Notes: a model not told the origin generated them from the letters alone. A stretch of DNA of 64,000 bases from Periplaneta americana (GCF_040183065.1 NW_027185502.1:1539501-1603500); one strand, 5' to 3'; shown: positions 21,991-33,795, counted from the first letter of the stretch. Made by a program: numbers and translations.

Positions 21991-23109
21991 AACATATCTT
22001 ATCGCTAGCTATAATATAACTCTAATAAATGAAAGTTAATATACCAATTAAGTTTTGTTATGTTTGAATGCACATTATGTATTAATTTACTAATATTTCT
22101 TAGGTACCGGTATGTAGTTATAATAATCACTTTCATGTCTTAAAATAAAACTCAGTTGTATGTTACCTAGTTGAAATAGGCCACTTGTTCCAATTCACTA
22201 GCTACCATTAACTCTAGATTCTATGTTATTAGCTCTTCAACTATAGCCGATGTCAATAGTGCTTCAAAATACGCAGTGAGTAAATAATAAAATGTTTCAG
22301 CAGCAATTGCTTCTTTAGGACGAAATTACATATAATTTATACATGAACCTAAATTAGAGAATTTTATATGATACGGAATTCTCCTCGGGGTTTTCTGTAC
22401 AGTTGACTACACACACATTCGTGTAATTATTGTCACCTGGTGGTCATAATGCTGAGATTTTTCTAAACAGAAATTCATATTTAGCATTATAAAATGTAAC
22501 CATACATAATAATTATTATTATTCAATAGCAGTCAATGCAACTTTCATTTATCAATTCTCTGTACTGTATGAATGAATCATGGCTACTGTAATAGGTTAC
22601 GATTTTACACATGTTTCATGACTTACTCCATAGTACAGAATTTAAATAATAATATCAGCCAATAAGAAGTTGTCTTATATATGCAAAATCATTACCAACT
22701 GCTGTTGAGTAGTTAGAATAGTATTAACGACAGTTAAAGTTAAGTGTTGGTTATTTTAAACAAAATTATGTTGGAAAAATGGAAAACATCTTAACAAAAC
22801 GTTAAAAATAAACCAGCTGTTAATTTAACATTTGTTAAGCCAAATTAAACATTACTTGGAAAAACTGGCCATAAGAGTAGTACCAACATTTAAGTTTATT
22901 AATTTTACATATTTTTTTCTAAGTGGTACACTTTAATTAATTATTTTACCTTATGTAATTTCCATGTAGCTCACCACAAGGCCACTCTTACCCGGAATTA
23001 GCAAGAATAGAGGAGTCTATATTGGAGGGGTGGTTGGAGTGTACTACGTTAAAATGGCAATATTTGTGTAGAAAAACGATTAAAATATTAAACAAAATAA
23101 TGGGTATTA

Positions 23110-23364
23110 GCCATCGACGTAGCTTGGTCGGTTAAGGCGCTTGCCTGCCGATCCGGAGTTGCACTCGGTCGCGGGTTCGACTCCCGCTTGGGCTGATTAT
23201 CTGGTTGGGTTTTTTCCGAGGTTTTTCCCAACTGTAAAACAAAGGTCAGGTAATCTATGGCGAATCATCGGCCTCATCTCGTCAAATATAATATCGCTAT
23301 CACCAATTCCATCGACACTAAATAACCTCGTAGTTGATATAGCGTCGTTAAATAATAAAGTAAA
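23110..23364 (+). mobile_element. tRNA-derived SINE with target-site duplication
   Basis: The tRNA-like head (23113-23194) has box A 'tagcttggtcgg' and box B 'gggttcgactccc'. The body has 'ttgggttttttccgaggttt' and an 'aaataacctcgtagttgata' 3' region shared with the minus-strand SINEs at 3692 and 7681. The tail is A-rich. Duplications of 16 bp with one mismatch flank it (23094-23109 and 23365-23380). This is the best-preserved SINE in the window. Confidence 0.9.
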
Positions 23365-23380
23365 AAAATAATGGATATTA

Positions 23381-25039
23381 ATGGACAAAATATGTAGACA
23401 AATATTAAAGGAAATAAACATTATTTTATATTAATAATGGAGATTTATGGCCAAAATTAAATGAAAATTCCTAAAAAATGTCCGAATAAAACAAAAGCTG
23501 CTCTTATGAGTTGAAACAGGCAAAAAATGCAAAAAAAAATGCCCTAACAAATATGTCTTAAAACACTCAGTTTATCACATAACATATAAATACTAAAGCA
23601 GCTATGTTTCTGGCTTACTAGAAAAAAGATGCAATGTCATCAAAATCCTAGCCCTAGTAATAGCAGTAAAATTATAATCACCGCTGAAAAGTGTCATATT
23701 GCTAAATACTATAATAAGAAACTGTATTGCTTAATGAACTTATTCTGAACCAGTTATACGATTGCATCACATATGCAGAATAGCAAGCAGTTCCTCCCGG
23801 CAAAGTCAGTTGCGTGTCAGAAGATATATTTCTGTAAACTTCATTCAGTACGTGGGTAACGTTCCAGTCTTCACCATCCTTCTTTGGAGAATGTAATATG
23901 TAAGTAACAGTGCAACAGATAATTCCGCATAAAAGATATATCACTTCAAATTTAAATTTTAAATAGAAATTAATTTTCCAGACTTCCTCATCTTACTGCC
24001 ACGTCGAGGCTACATCGTCAGCACAGTGCACATTATTTTACATAGAATTTGTCACAACATATCGAATTCCAAAACATGTAATCTATTGGAACACATTTCC
24101 AATAAATTACTCAAAATTAAGTAAATTATACAAAAGTCTTGATTTTAACTACATACAGCAGGCATGTCAAAACCCTGCACATTGTGCACTAGATGCGTGC
24201 AACGTGCAGTTCCTATTCCCCTACCTGGAGGGAGCGAATCGGCTTGGAGGGGAACGCGACAGGGCTGTACAGTACCTATAGTAGCAGATCAGCTTTTGTT
24301 TCAGTAACACAGATCAGTACTGGTGCTCATTGAGCTGTGATTGTGAATACGTTATGGAAAATAAAGTGAGGAGTCCACAGATATAACAAAGAGACATCAT
24401 ATAACATAAATGTTATGATGTTTTCCTCAGCCAATAGTAATTATTTTAAAATGAAAGGCTTTCATCATATCATGTGGACCTAACAGTGATATGAGAATTT
24501 AAATCATATTAGTAAAGTTCTCAAAATATGATATTCGCCAGCTCTTATTTCTTAATTAGTACTCTCACGGCAAGACAAACATGAAAATGATGTTGTTTTG
24601 GAGTCTGTACTAAGACAGCCATAAATGGTTAGACGACTTACAACTTTTATTTGATAAGCTGATAAGTGATGAGGATATAGTGAGTAATACATGTGAGGCT
24701 CTTGAGGTTGTAAAGGAAGGAAGAAAGCAACTATTTGTAAGGCGGAAAAATTTTCTGGAAAAATAATACATAATGGCGAATTTTCCATCTCACGTTACTA
24801 TATTTTCTAATATACTTACGTTAATAAATCTTTAAACCTGACATAAAGAAAATGACCTCGCTTCACAGCTTGTGAAGTACTCTTTTAACTCAATTCAGTA
24901 ACGCTCCCAACTTGCTAATACTTGCTCTCAACGTTTTCCAAATAAACTATATATAAATTTAAATTCAAGCTTAATTTATCCAATTTATTAATAATAATGT
25001 GAATTTATATTAATATACAGCAAGGAAATGATTCCGTCC
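23381..25039. other. Unassigned sequence with a possible hAT end
   Basis: No protein recognised. 'caggcatgtcaaaaccctgc' at about 24162 resembles the terminal motif of hAT transposons and is followed by a C/G-rich stretch and an ATG at about 24354, but no matching opposite end or transposase was found. Confidence 0.3.
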
Positions 25040-25345
25040 CGCGCCGTGGCGTCGCGGTCTAAGGCATCCTGCCTAGGACTCGGGTTACGGAATGCGCGCT
25101 GGTTCGAATCCTCATGGGGAAAGAAATTTTCTCATGAAATTTCGGCCAGTGTATGGGACCGGTGCCCACCCAGCATCGTGATGCACTTGGGGAGCTACGA
25201 TAGGTAGCGAAATCCGGTTACGCAAACCAGCTATAACGGCTGGGGGGCTCATCGTGCTAACCACACGGTACCTCCATTCTGGTTGGATGATCGTCCACCT
25301 CTGCTTCGGCATGTGGCCGTGAGGCCAGCAGTGTAAAAGCCTCAC
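25040..25345 (+). mobile_element. tRNA-derived SINE of the Polyneoptera-wide type
   Basis: The tRNA-like head has box A 'gtggcgtcgcggt' and box B 'tggttcgaatcc'. Its body contains 'cggccagtgtatgggaccgg', 'cccacccagcatcgtgatg' and 'atgatcgtccacctctgctt', a body I recognise as abundant in cockroach, termite and other polyneopteran sequence. It is 3'-truncated after 'gtgaggccagcagtg'. The name of the family is not certain to me. Confidence 0.85.
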
Positions 25346-25860
25346 AATGTCCTATTGCATGTAACTGGGAGTAAAATAGTTTCTTTCTTAGCATTTGTGC
25401 ACCAATAGTCCCAATAATGCTTGAGGAACAATGAAGAGTATTACTTTGAAATAATCAGTACCTACTATGTAAAATGAAATATTGTGTTCGTTTTTTGTTG
25501 TTTCGAAATTACTGTAATATTTATATTTTCTTCAAATACTGAATACAAATCATGTAAATAAATGATTCTTTACAAACGACTGCATTGTGAATTGTAACTG
25601 AGTAAGTCTATTCTTTCTTGTGTTACAATTATTGTCAATTATAGACACTGACAATAATTGTGTTTTTTCCTTCTCCTAAATATGTTTATAATGTCCAAAT
25701 GTCAATTTAATTGAACACTAGAAGCGCAGAATAGATTCTTGTACATCCCTCCCGCTAAGAACTGGTAAGAGCAACACGTGAATGGCGCAATCTGCACAGA
25801 CCGGCGTTCCGCGCACATACACTGCACTTTCAGTGTCTGATTTTTAACATGCCTGACATA
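25346..25860. other. Spacer, no gene recognised
   Basis: A/T-rich sequence. A small hairpin ('acaattattgtca' and 'tgacaataattgt', 25626-25661) is the only structure noted. It ends at the TA flanking the next MITE. Confidence 0.4.
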
Positions 25861-26407
25861 CAGGGTGGAATTGAAATAACCCTGCATATTTTCAAATCGA
25901 ACAGATCATGATTTCTCTAATAAAAAAAAGTGTGCAATATATTGGAAAGTTCATAGATTTCTCAGAAAAAATGTTTTTTTATTTTCCCAAATGTTTAATA
26001 CCCTCTTATTCGTTAACTATTGCGATAGGATAGTGACTTTTCTCCATATCGATAGAAAATCTAATAAAAAATCATATATCCCCCGGGTGTATTTCAATAT
26101 TGTGGACGCTTTTCCTGTAAATTTAATTTAAACCACTAATTTTCAGCCACTGAACGCTGCGAACAGATTGTAACGTCGTAGTGAGAAAGTCTCGCGTACA
26201 GAGACAGACCTGAGTTCTTTGACCTTTTACATCTTTATTACTAGAAAAAAAATTACTCTGTTAGTGGCGATGTTGCCGGACTGCTGAAACTTCAAACTTA
26301 ATTTTGTAATTAACCGTGCATTTTATTGCTAAACGAATATGTCTTCTATTCCTTCAAATGTACTTATCGTCCCTGTCAATCTACAGGGTTATTTCACTTC
26401 TACCCTG
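25861..26407. mobile_element. 547-bp MITE with TA target duplication
   Basis: Ends read cagggtggaattgaaataac on the left and cagggtagaagtgaaataac on the right (reverse strand), followed by ccctg: 24-bp inverted ends with two mismatches. TA flanks at 25859-25860 and 26408-26409. It has no open frame of note. TA flanks and the 'CAGGGT' tip suggest mariner-type mobilisation. Confidence 0.85.
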
Positions 26408-27065
26408 TATTATTGATATTAACCACCGTAATTGGGTGACCCCAATTTTGCATGCTGTGTGTTTTAAACAAATCTTTGATATAATATTTTCAAACTGTTT
26501 TTAAAATTTATAACTGAATTTTATTTCAAATAGGTCATAAAATTGTAAATGCTGATGTGATATCATATGATATATATTATTTTAATGTACCGAAGTACAT
26601 ATCGTCGTTTAAGAAACAATACCGCGTAACTGACATGTTTGGTCAAAACTGTTTTTTTGCACAGATGGTGCCTCCACTGTCACTGCATGCATTGACAAGC
26701 TCGGGAATTTAATTACATGTATGGTCTGCGTGCGAAGGAGGGGGGTACAATACCGCGTATCTGAAGTCACGAGAAGTCTGTTGGAAATACCGCGTATCTG
26801 ACTGACAACAGATAGGCTGTTATGTCTACTCCCTGCGCGCCCTCAGTACGGAAGCTGGTTCTCGTTACTGCCTTGTGAAATTGTATCAACAGTGTGTAAT
26901 ATTCTGAGAAGATTAAAGAAGTGTTCAGTTTCAATTATTTAAAAGGTAAATATAATAGAATTATTTCACTAATTGAATGTTAATTGAGCTGAATTCCCGC
27001 AGAATATTACTGCAATTTCATTCACTGAAATATAGTACATTTATTATTTTATTATTATATAGGCC

Positions 27066-28260
27066 TACAGATACAAGAAAAGAAGAGGATAATGAATCAG
27101 ACGACAGTCAGTTCAGCGAGAACGAAATCCTATCTGTGCTATGTTCTGCATTCAAGACGGGAGAAACTTCTGTGAACATTAACGAAGGTATGGCATAAGA
27201 AATATCACAGTTATTAAACGTTTATTTTTCTTCCGTTACGGAATCATAACAACAAACTTAATTTAAGTACTTTATGTAAATAATCATGAATGGGCCGCTA
27301 AAATAATTTACGCTACATTCAGTGGTGCTGAGCTTGTTCCTTCCATTTCCTCCGGTAGGAGGAAGATCTAAATTGATGATAATATTTACTACACATATTT
27401 TTAATCCATTTATATCACATTTATAAACACTAGTAATCTCATCTTATTCGTAGGTGTACTGCCTGATAATTCAAATGCAAAAGAAAACCGTCCTTCTGAA
27501 AATGGCTGCTGCAGATCAGGCATTGTCCGTCCAGTGTTAACGGTAAGGTTATGATCGTATTATGCAGTCTGGTATGATTTAAAGCACACTATTAAAATAA
27601 TACCGCTAGAAATAGGATAGGACAGAAACTGAAGACAATACCCCGTCAATGAAGGATCTACACCAAATTTCGGATGCGTCTTCAGATGTAGACGACCCCG
27701 AAGAATTCGTGAGTGCTACTTATTCTACATCTTTACATTCGTCAGAAAAAGGTAAAGAGAAGAATCTACAAGTGTTTCATGGAAATTTGACAGAAAAGAA
27801 AAAGTAGTTCAAAGCCACAAAAGGGTAAGTGGAAGAAAATGGAAAATAGAAAACTTAGAATGGAAGAGGAAGCTTATCTTAGCTACAAGAGGTGGAAAGA
27901 TGGCAAAGTGACACATGATACGGAAAGAGATGCAAGGAATTTGGGGCCAGAGTGTAGTTATAAAATGTGCCAAAATTCGAAAGTAAGGGGCTCTAATTTA
28001 ATTTCTAATGAGAGAAGACACATCTTTCAGGCATTCTGGAAAACTATGACTTGGGAACAGAAGACCCTTTACGTATCAAATCTTTCAGTTGGATTTCACT
28101 CCTACGAAAAGACCTGGTAGTACAAGTTCTGAATCGAGAAGAAAGGGAACATTTGTCTACAACCTAAAAGTTGCTGAGAAAAAAAATTCAGGTTTGCAAA
28201 AAGATGTTCCTGTGTACATTGGGAATTAAAGAATGAACTGTGCGATATAGGTTAGCTAAT
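27066..28260 (+). pseudogene. N-terminal part of an uncharacterised transposon-associated protein
   Basis: Acidic segments (27066-27197, 27455-27540, 27620-27810) separated by possible introns (gtaag-like donors near 27542) lead to a 93-codon frame at 27839-28120. That frame has the motifs SYKRWKDGKVTHDT, LGPECSYKMCQNS and IFQAFWKTMTWEQ. After a frameshift it reads SRRKGTFVY and QVCKKMFLCTLGI. I recognise this as the conserved N-terminal half of a protein family common in insects, usually without annotation and likely transposase-derived. The C-terminal part is absent here, so the element is internally deleted. Confidence 0.6.
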
Positions 28261-28560
28261 AGTACTGATGGCGTCCCTTCAGTATGAAAAAAAAAAATCT
28301 CGTGCAAAAGCACAGAAAAAAAGAGCATTAGTAGCCTACCTAAATTACCGTGACATTATTGTATATAGAACCAATTGTGCCATAGTTTTTATTATAGTAT
28401 TCCACACTAGGGTTACTCAAGGACTACTTTTTGTGATTTCAGCATAGACCTATAATTATTTCTTTATTATGTTTAACAAATATTGTGCCTGAAAAATTAT
28501 CATCATTATTACATTTTTATATGATTTTCTTTTCATTATTCGCAAGTCAGTCAAGTCCAT

Positions 28561-28564
28561 TGTC

Positions 28565-28625
<61 letters not shown>

Positions 28626-28737
28626 TTGTTATTATTCATTATTTTATTATAAAATTATATTTGTTAGCAACATTTTTAGTAACAATTCTACTTATCTATT
28701 CAAATACGTAGTGTAAAAATAAAGTACCTGGTATCAG

Positions 28738-28789
<52 letters not shown>

Positions 28790-28800
28790 TTTTATTATTA
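28561..28800. repeat. Paired (AAT)n and (ATT)n arrays
   Basis: An (AAT)n array (28566-28626) and an (ATT)n array (28738-28786) in opposite orientation, about 110 bp apart, could pair as a long hairpin. They lie inside the 2.7-kb transposon. Confidence 0.9.
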
Positions 28801-29398
28801 TTGTTCTTATTATTATAACAATAAGCATTGAACTGTGTCTTCTTTTTCCTTTCCCAGTTTCAGCATTTGAGTGACTAAGAATGCAGCAATCATTGTCTGG
28901 AACGTAATCTAGTGCTGATTCAAGCTACAGCCTACCGACCTTGACCTCAAGTCAGATGGTAGGACAACAATTCAGATAACACATTGACATATACAAGAGC
29001 ACGAATAATATTTCCAGAAGGCAGTTTTCACGCAAAGAAAACGCTTGTCGGCATGTGTCCTGAAGCTGCTAAAGTTGTCTCACAATACCGCGTAACTAAC
29101 AAAATGTAGTCAACGGCAGAGTTCCAATACCGCGTAAGTGACATGGCCAAATGTCTACGGCCACGATCATCCATTTTCACTTAGATACAAATTAGTTATG
29201 CTATTTCATAGCCATACACCACTTTTCAAGACTATTGCGTTATTTTTATGGTTTTTATTCGGTTTTTTCCTTCTCCTGTAAAATTTACATTTTGTCAGTT
29301 ACGTGGTATTGGTTCTTAAGCGACGATATGATGTTTTCTTGCAGATATTCTGTGTCATCGTATGATGAAAGAGTAGTGGAACGGAGAAAAATATTCTA

Positions 29399-29469
29399 TC
29401 CGGCACTGGGATTTGAACCCGGGTTTTCAGCTATACTTGCTGATGCTTTATCCACTAAGCCACACCGGA
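29399..29469 (-). pseudogene. tRNA-like cloverleaf in the tandem element
   Basis: Same 71-nt fold as at 1366-1436: acceptor TCCGGTG/TGCCGGA (the last pair weakened), anticodon stem CAGC/GCTG region with loop changed to AAGTATA, T arm CCGGG-TTCAAAT-CCCAG. Degraded relative to the copies at 1.4 and 1.9 kb. Confidence 0.6.
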
Positions 29470-29679
29470 TTCCCATCCCGGTGTCGGATCGAATCCTCTC
29501 AGTTTAAGTTCCACCTCTTGAGTTCCCTCTGGTGGCCGCCCTCTTCACTACGTCATAGATGTCTATGAACGTAGGACTAATGTCCACATATGTGCGGAGG
29601 TGCACTCGTTATGAGTTAATGGTTGGCCGGGATCCGACGGAATAAGCGCCGTCTTAAATCACGAAGTGATTTACGCATA

Positions 29680-29681
<2 letters not shown>

Positions 29682-29730
<49 letters not shown>
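29682..29730. repeat. (TA)n microsatellite
   Basis: Dinucleotide array in the linker between the two tRNA-like units. The related copy at 1648-1665 has only a short TA run, so the array expanded here. Confidence 0.95.
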
Positions 29731-30377
29731 ATTTTAATGTACCGAAGTACATATATATGATCTTTCCTTGCAGATATTCTGTGTCATCGTACGACGAAAG
29801 AGTAGTGGAACGGAGAAAAATTCTCTCCGGCACCGGGATTTAAACCCGGGTTTTCAGCTCTAGGTGCTGATGCTTTATCCACTAAACCAACGTCTCTCAA
29901 ACGTTTTTGAAGGGGACCACTTTTTAAAGTCAGAACAGTTCCGCAGACCACCTTACTCTTGTTCACTCCGAAAGCAAATTTATCATTTTTATAGTATTTT
30001 AATACCAGTTTATTTGTATTTTAAAGTAGAATTAATTAATTAATTAATTAATTACAATACTTTTGTAATTATATTTTTTGTAGCCAATCACAAGTAACTT
30101 ATAACAAATTCTGTGCAGTATTGATTCCTCCCTTGCCTGATAGCAATCAGTTGTTTGAAATCCTTCTTATGTGGTACACGCTAGTAGTTGTCCATGACTC
30201 AGTTAAATAGTGCCCATTATAAATAATGGAAATCTGCCTTCGACCCGGATTTTTTTATAAGAAAGTAACATGATGATACGCTTAATTTAGGCAGTGCTAA
30301 TAGTTCGGAAGCTGTGTGTGAAGAAATATATTAATTACAGTGCCATTATAGAAATATCTAGTCCTAGTGGTAGCTAT

Positions 30378-30442
30378 TGAATGTATGTATGTATGTATGT
30401 ATGTATGTATGTATGTATGTATGTATGTATGTATGTATGTAT
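30378..30442. repeat. (ATGT)n microsatellite
   Basis: About 16 units inside the hAT element. The Met-Tyr-Val-Cys open frames over it are artefacts of the repeat. Confidence 0.95.
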
Positions 30443-30539
30443 TTATTTATTTACACTGCAAGTGGGCAAGCACCCGGTGGCAGTGGTATATACAATATTA
30501 AATACTTTCGTAAATATGACAAGAGTTATTTGGAACTTG

Positions 30540-30680
30540 GATTTACTTTCTTGTGGCAATGAGAGTGAGTGCGTTGTTTGTTACGAAGTGCTTTCAAACG
30601 AGTGTATGAGACCCGAGAAATTTAAACGGCACTTAGAGACGAAACACGCAATTGTAGAAAGAAAACCTGTCGGATTTTAA
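30540..30680 (+). pseudogene. hAT BED zinc finger (ZBED5/SCAND3-like)
   Basis: One frame reads CVVCYEVLSNECMRPEKFKR, then HLETKH and KPVGF. The spacing C-x2-C then H-x4-H with 'M.P.K..RHLETKH' is the N-terminal BED finger of the ZBED5/SCAND3 branch of hAT transposases, which binds the element ends. No downstream catalytic domain or dimerisation region is present. Confidence 0.8.
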
Positions 30681-31262
30681 AATAGGCGGAGTCTAAAATT
30701 TCTTATCGTCATCTGGAAAAACAAATAAAAAAATTAATACATAAACATGATCGATTTTCAACAAGTAAAGATGCAATTTGACACGTTCTATTATTGGTGT
30801 ACGACGTACAGTACGTGCCCATTTCAATGTGCAGACTCAGTGTCGGTACTTTGGTCCTCTGTTATGAATTCGGGTGGTCCCTGGCTGGGTTACAGGCTCG
30901 GTGCCAGATATGCAGGAAAAGATGGCGAGAATCGCCACGTTCATAGTGCTTTAAATCCCTCTTTTGTTGCTGAGAGTATAGTGGGAAGTGGGTAGAAGGA
31001 TAGAGTAAGAAATTTCATAAAATATTAGTACTGGGAGAGAAAGTGAAAGGCGATTGCCATGTGCCATTTCCTAACTCTGAGATTTTCTGCTATAGTGTGA
31101 TACGCAATTCGTTTGAATTTTATTTTTTCTTCTGTCTTTTTCGAAGGACCACAAGGGCAGAACTCGAGGACCACAGGTGGTCCGCGGACCATAGTTTGAG
31201 AAACGCTGCCGCTAAGCCACACCGGATTCCCATCCCGGTGTCGGATCGAATCCTCTAGTTAA

Positions 31263-33470
31263 GCATTACTTCCGGCAAGATGGTAATTCACATATCCCAT
31301 TTTGTATACAAGTACTGTACTCCAACCAAGAGAAAGTCTCCAGAGAATGAGACGGGGTGATGCTGTGAATGAATTTGTATGTCATAAGATGACATAAGGT
31401 CACACACGTGGGTACTCGTATCTCTATTGGCTAACTCTCACAGCACAAACAATAACATTGTTACACACATATTTACACTACCCCAGTTACAAAATTAGAT
31501 CACTCTTAATCTCCTGATCTTTTAATCCCTCCATACAGGAAATAACATATGCAGGAGAGCGCATGGTTCTGAAACTGACGTTATAACGGTAATATTATCT
31601 ATCTACTTCGCTCCAATAGATGACGCAATAGTAAACACATTCCTTTCACGGTTGATCTCCTGGTTGGAGAACAGTACAGTGCCAATTTTAAATATTATAT
31701 ATTATAATTCCTGTAAATTACTCAAACATTAACCATTGTCCGAGTAAATTGAAACACGAACTAAATGGTAGCACCGATTTTGGCTACCTTGAGTAGAAAG
31801 TTAAAAGACGTTATAAACCAAGCAGTGTGCCATTAGACAACAATAACAAAAACAACATATATCAGTGCCTAATTGCTCAAAGTTGCAGCCTTCTAATCAA
31901 GGGGTGCCTTTTGGTGAAAACCTGGTTGAAAAGATATTAATAATTTCAAATCTGCAACATGTTCAACGCACAAACATTCTGATAATGATAACCTAGGGAT
32001 TACTAGAGTTAGTCTAGGCCTATATACAGGAATATAGGAAAGAGAGGATGTGGGAAAATGGGAACCCATGATGCGCTCCTGGTTGCTACTCTCTTTCCAG
32101 CTAAAGATTGATGCAAATGTAAATAAATGCACGTGGCGTAATGGTTCCTGATTGGCTATTGGACGCATAATGTCTCCAAACTCATACTTGTCATCTTCTT
32201 CCTCACATTAATATAGTTCCTTCTAAAATAATAAAATGTATAATATACATGGAATACGAGTGAATTAAACATGCTTATAAGAACACTTTCTTACGATTTA
32301 AACAACATGTTTATATTAGTAGTTTCAGACATTGCGTGTTAAATCATTGTAACGTTTATTATGGCAACACGCATGCGTAATAGGCATTAAATCCCTCCCA
32401 AGGTGACTTGCAGCTTCACAGAGCACATCAGCACAACTGGTATAACACAGTGCGAGATTCAGTGTTGCCAACCTCAAATAAATTTCTGTAGAATTAAAGA
32501 AATTCTCCACTCTTCAAAGACTAACATTCAATCACGAATCTACAGAAAAAGAAAATCCACTATTCCCAGTAGAGAAATAATAAATATTAACCCTCTGTGA
32601 GCATTTTACAGGTTAGTTCAATGAATGTGTTGAAATGGCTGCCCTGCGTGCTCACTTGCTGAAAATAATGCGCCCTGGTGGCTGCTTTGGTAGCTAGCTT
32701 GCGATTGCGGAGTAATACATTTCGGTTTTGTTTACGTCTACTTCAATCTTTAGTTGGAAATAGTTTAGTGGAGTTAAAGTTCATCCAAGTGGGAAAACAG
32801 TCTGCTGGTTGAGTAAAGCTTGCATCACAGCAGATTATATTATTATCAGGCGCGTTGAGTTTTGTTTACCTCTGCGTTAGTGTACAATCCGGATCGTGAT
32901 CATAGGTACAGTATTCTTCCGTCTCTCCCTACGATACGAACTCAGGCCATCATAGTGTATTTTAAATATTGTATAGTGAATAGTTTTTTCCAACTAATTG
33001 CAAGTATGTACTATATGGATATTCACTGTAACGCTAACGACTTCAATGCCGCTGAGGGACATGAAAACTTGTAATGTATGTATGCTATTTCATTTTCCAC
33101 CTTCACTAGATTGTAATATTAACAGTAGAATATAACACAGCACATTGACGTCGTTGTTTACATTCACAGTATGTCTCTCTACTATGCTCAAGGAACTCTA
33201 TAGTCAAATTGTACGCACATTGGTTGCTAAAGTGTACCGGATCCTAAGTCTGATTATTATTGTTAATCATAGCGCATTTAAGTACAATTTGAAATACCTA
33301 TGCAATTTTATCATTTCCTTTGAATTGGAGTCACTTGGAAAGATTAGTCTCGATTTGTACAGAGAAACAAAACATCACGATGAAAAACCTCTGTGCCAAA
33401 AAAAAAAAAAAAAAAAAGACGGATTTCCATATTAGGGGGAACAAAATTACATTTCTTAAAGGGAAGTACA
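31263..33470. other. Unassigned, low gene content
   Basis: No recognised protein. 31925-32085 is similar to 46590-46740 (ending 'gggaacccatgatgcgctcct'), a further dispersed repeat of unknown type. 33399-33417 is poly-A. Confidence 0.4.
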
Positions 33471-33746
33471 GTATAATTGATACAGTCAAAATTAAAACTG
33501 ACCAAGTGCAAAAAAACAAAGTTGAGGAAGCTAACAAGCTGACCCATATATCTAAATGTGAGAAAATAAGAATTAATTCAACTTTATTATAGTAAACTCT
33601 ATGCCAATAAGTTATACTTGTAACATTTTCAGGTCATTATTCACATGAAACTGAATAATATAGTTTTTTTTTTTTTTTAGTTTTCTCAAAACTTTCCTTT
33701 TTGCACTTGGTCAGTTTTCATTTTGACTGTATCAATTATAATAAAA
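33471..33746. repeat. Inverted repeat (foldback) of 276 bp
   Basis: Arms 33471-33530 and 33687-33746 pair over about 55 bp around 'aactgaccaagtgcaaaaa' with few mismatches. The central loop is about 155 bp. Possibly a MITE; target duplication not resolved. Confidence 0.7.
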
Positions 33747-33795
33747 AATTAATATCAATATCTCTCTCTTCTAAAAGGTAAATCTATTTTTAATT

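Larger units (their letters stand above)
21001..22871. mobile_element. 1.87-kb TIR element with TAA target duplications (PIF/Harbinger-like)
   Basis: Left end tggccggtttgtccaag and right end (reverse strand) tggccagtttttccaag form an inverted repeat of about 24 bp. TAA flanks both sides (20998-21000 and 22872-22874). Subterminal zones near both ends are full of short ttaac/gttaa motifs around 'cagtttgttaa'. A 3-bp TAA duplication fits PIF/Harbinger. No Harbinger transposase was found inside; instead it contains a tRNA-like unit and a Tc1-type transposase fragment, so it hosts nested insertions or is non-autonomous. Confidence 0.7.
26604..29325. mobile_element. 2.7-kb DNA transposon with 4-bp ATAT duplication (Sola-like?)
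   Basis: Inverted ends of about 32 bp: cgtcgtttaagaaacaatac on the left and cgtcgcttaagaaccaatac on the right (reverse strand). ATAT lies on both sides (26600-26603 and 29326-29329). The motif caataccgcgtaact/atctga recurs in both terminal zones (26616, 26749, 26790 on the left; 29083, 29127 and, reversed, 29294 on the right) and may be transposase binding sites. A 4-bp duplication is a feature of Sola superfamily elements, but the class is an inference. Confidence 0.7.
29888..31208. mobile_element. 1.3-kb hAT element inserted in a tRNA-like unit
   Basis: Ends caacgtctctcaaac (left) and cagcgtttctcaaac (right, reverse strand) are the usual hAT tip. Flanks ccactaaa (29879-29886) and ccgctaag (31209-31216) are a diverged 8-bp duplication, and the uninterrupted tRNA-like unit elsewhere reads ccactaag at this spot. 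It encodes a BED finger but no DDE domain, so it is a deletion derivative. An (ATGT)n array lies inside. Confidence 0.85.
26556..31262 (-). repeat. tRNA-like tandem element, split by two transposons
   Basis: Host sequence lies at 26556-26603, 29326-29887 and 31209-31262. It is the same family as the arms at 1331-2044: tRNA-like units on the minus strand at 29399-29469 and 29826-29887/31209-31226, the 'gtggccgccctc' body and a 'ttttaatgtaccgaagtac' linker. Here two units are in tandem in one orientation rather than inverted. A (TA)n array sits in the linker. Rejoining across the two insertions restores continuity with the other copy. Confidence 0.8.

Noticed and set aside
24159-24360. Complete hAT element start
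   Set aside because: The tip-like motif is present, but neither an opposite end nor a transposase reading was found.
30377-30562. Met-Tyr-Val-Cys repeat proteins
   Set aside because: Translation of an (ATGT)n array inside a hAT element.
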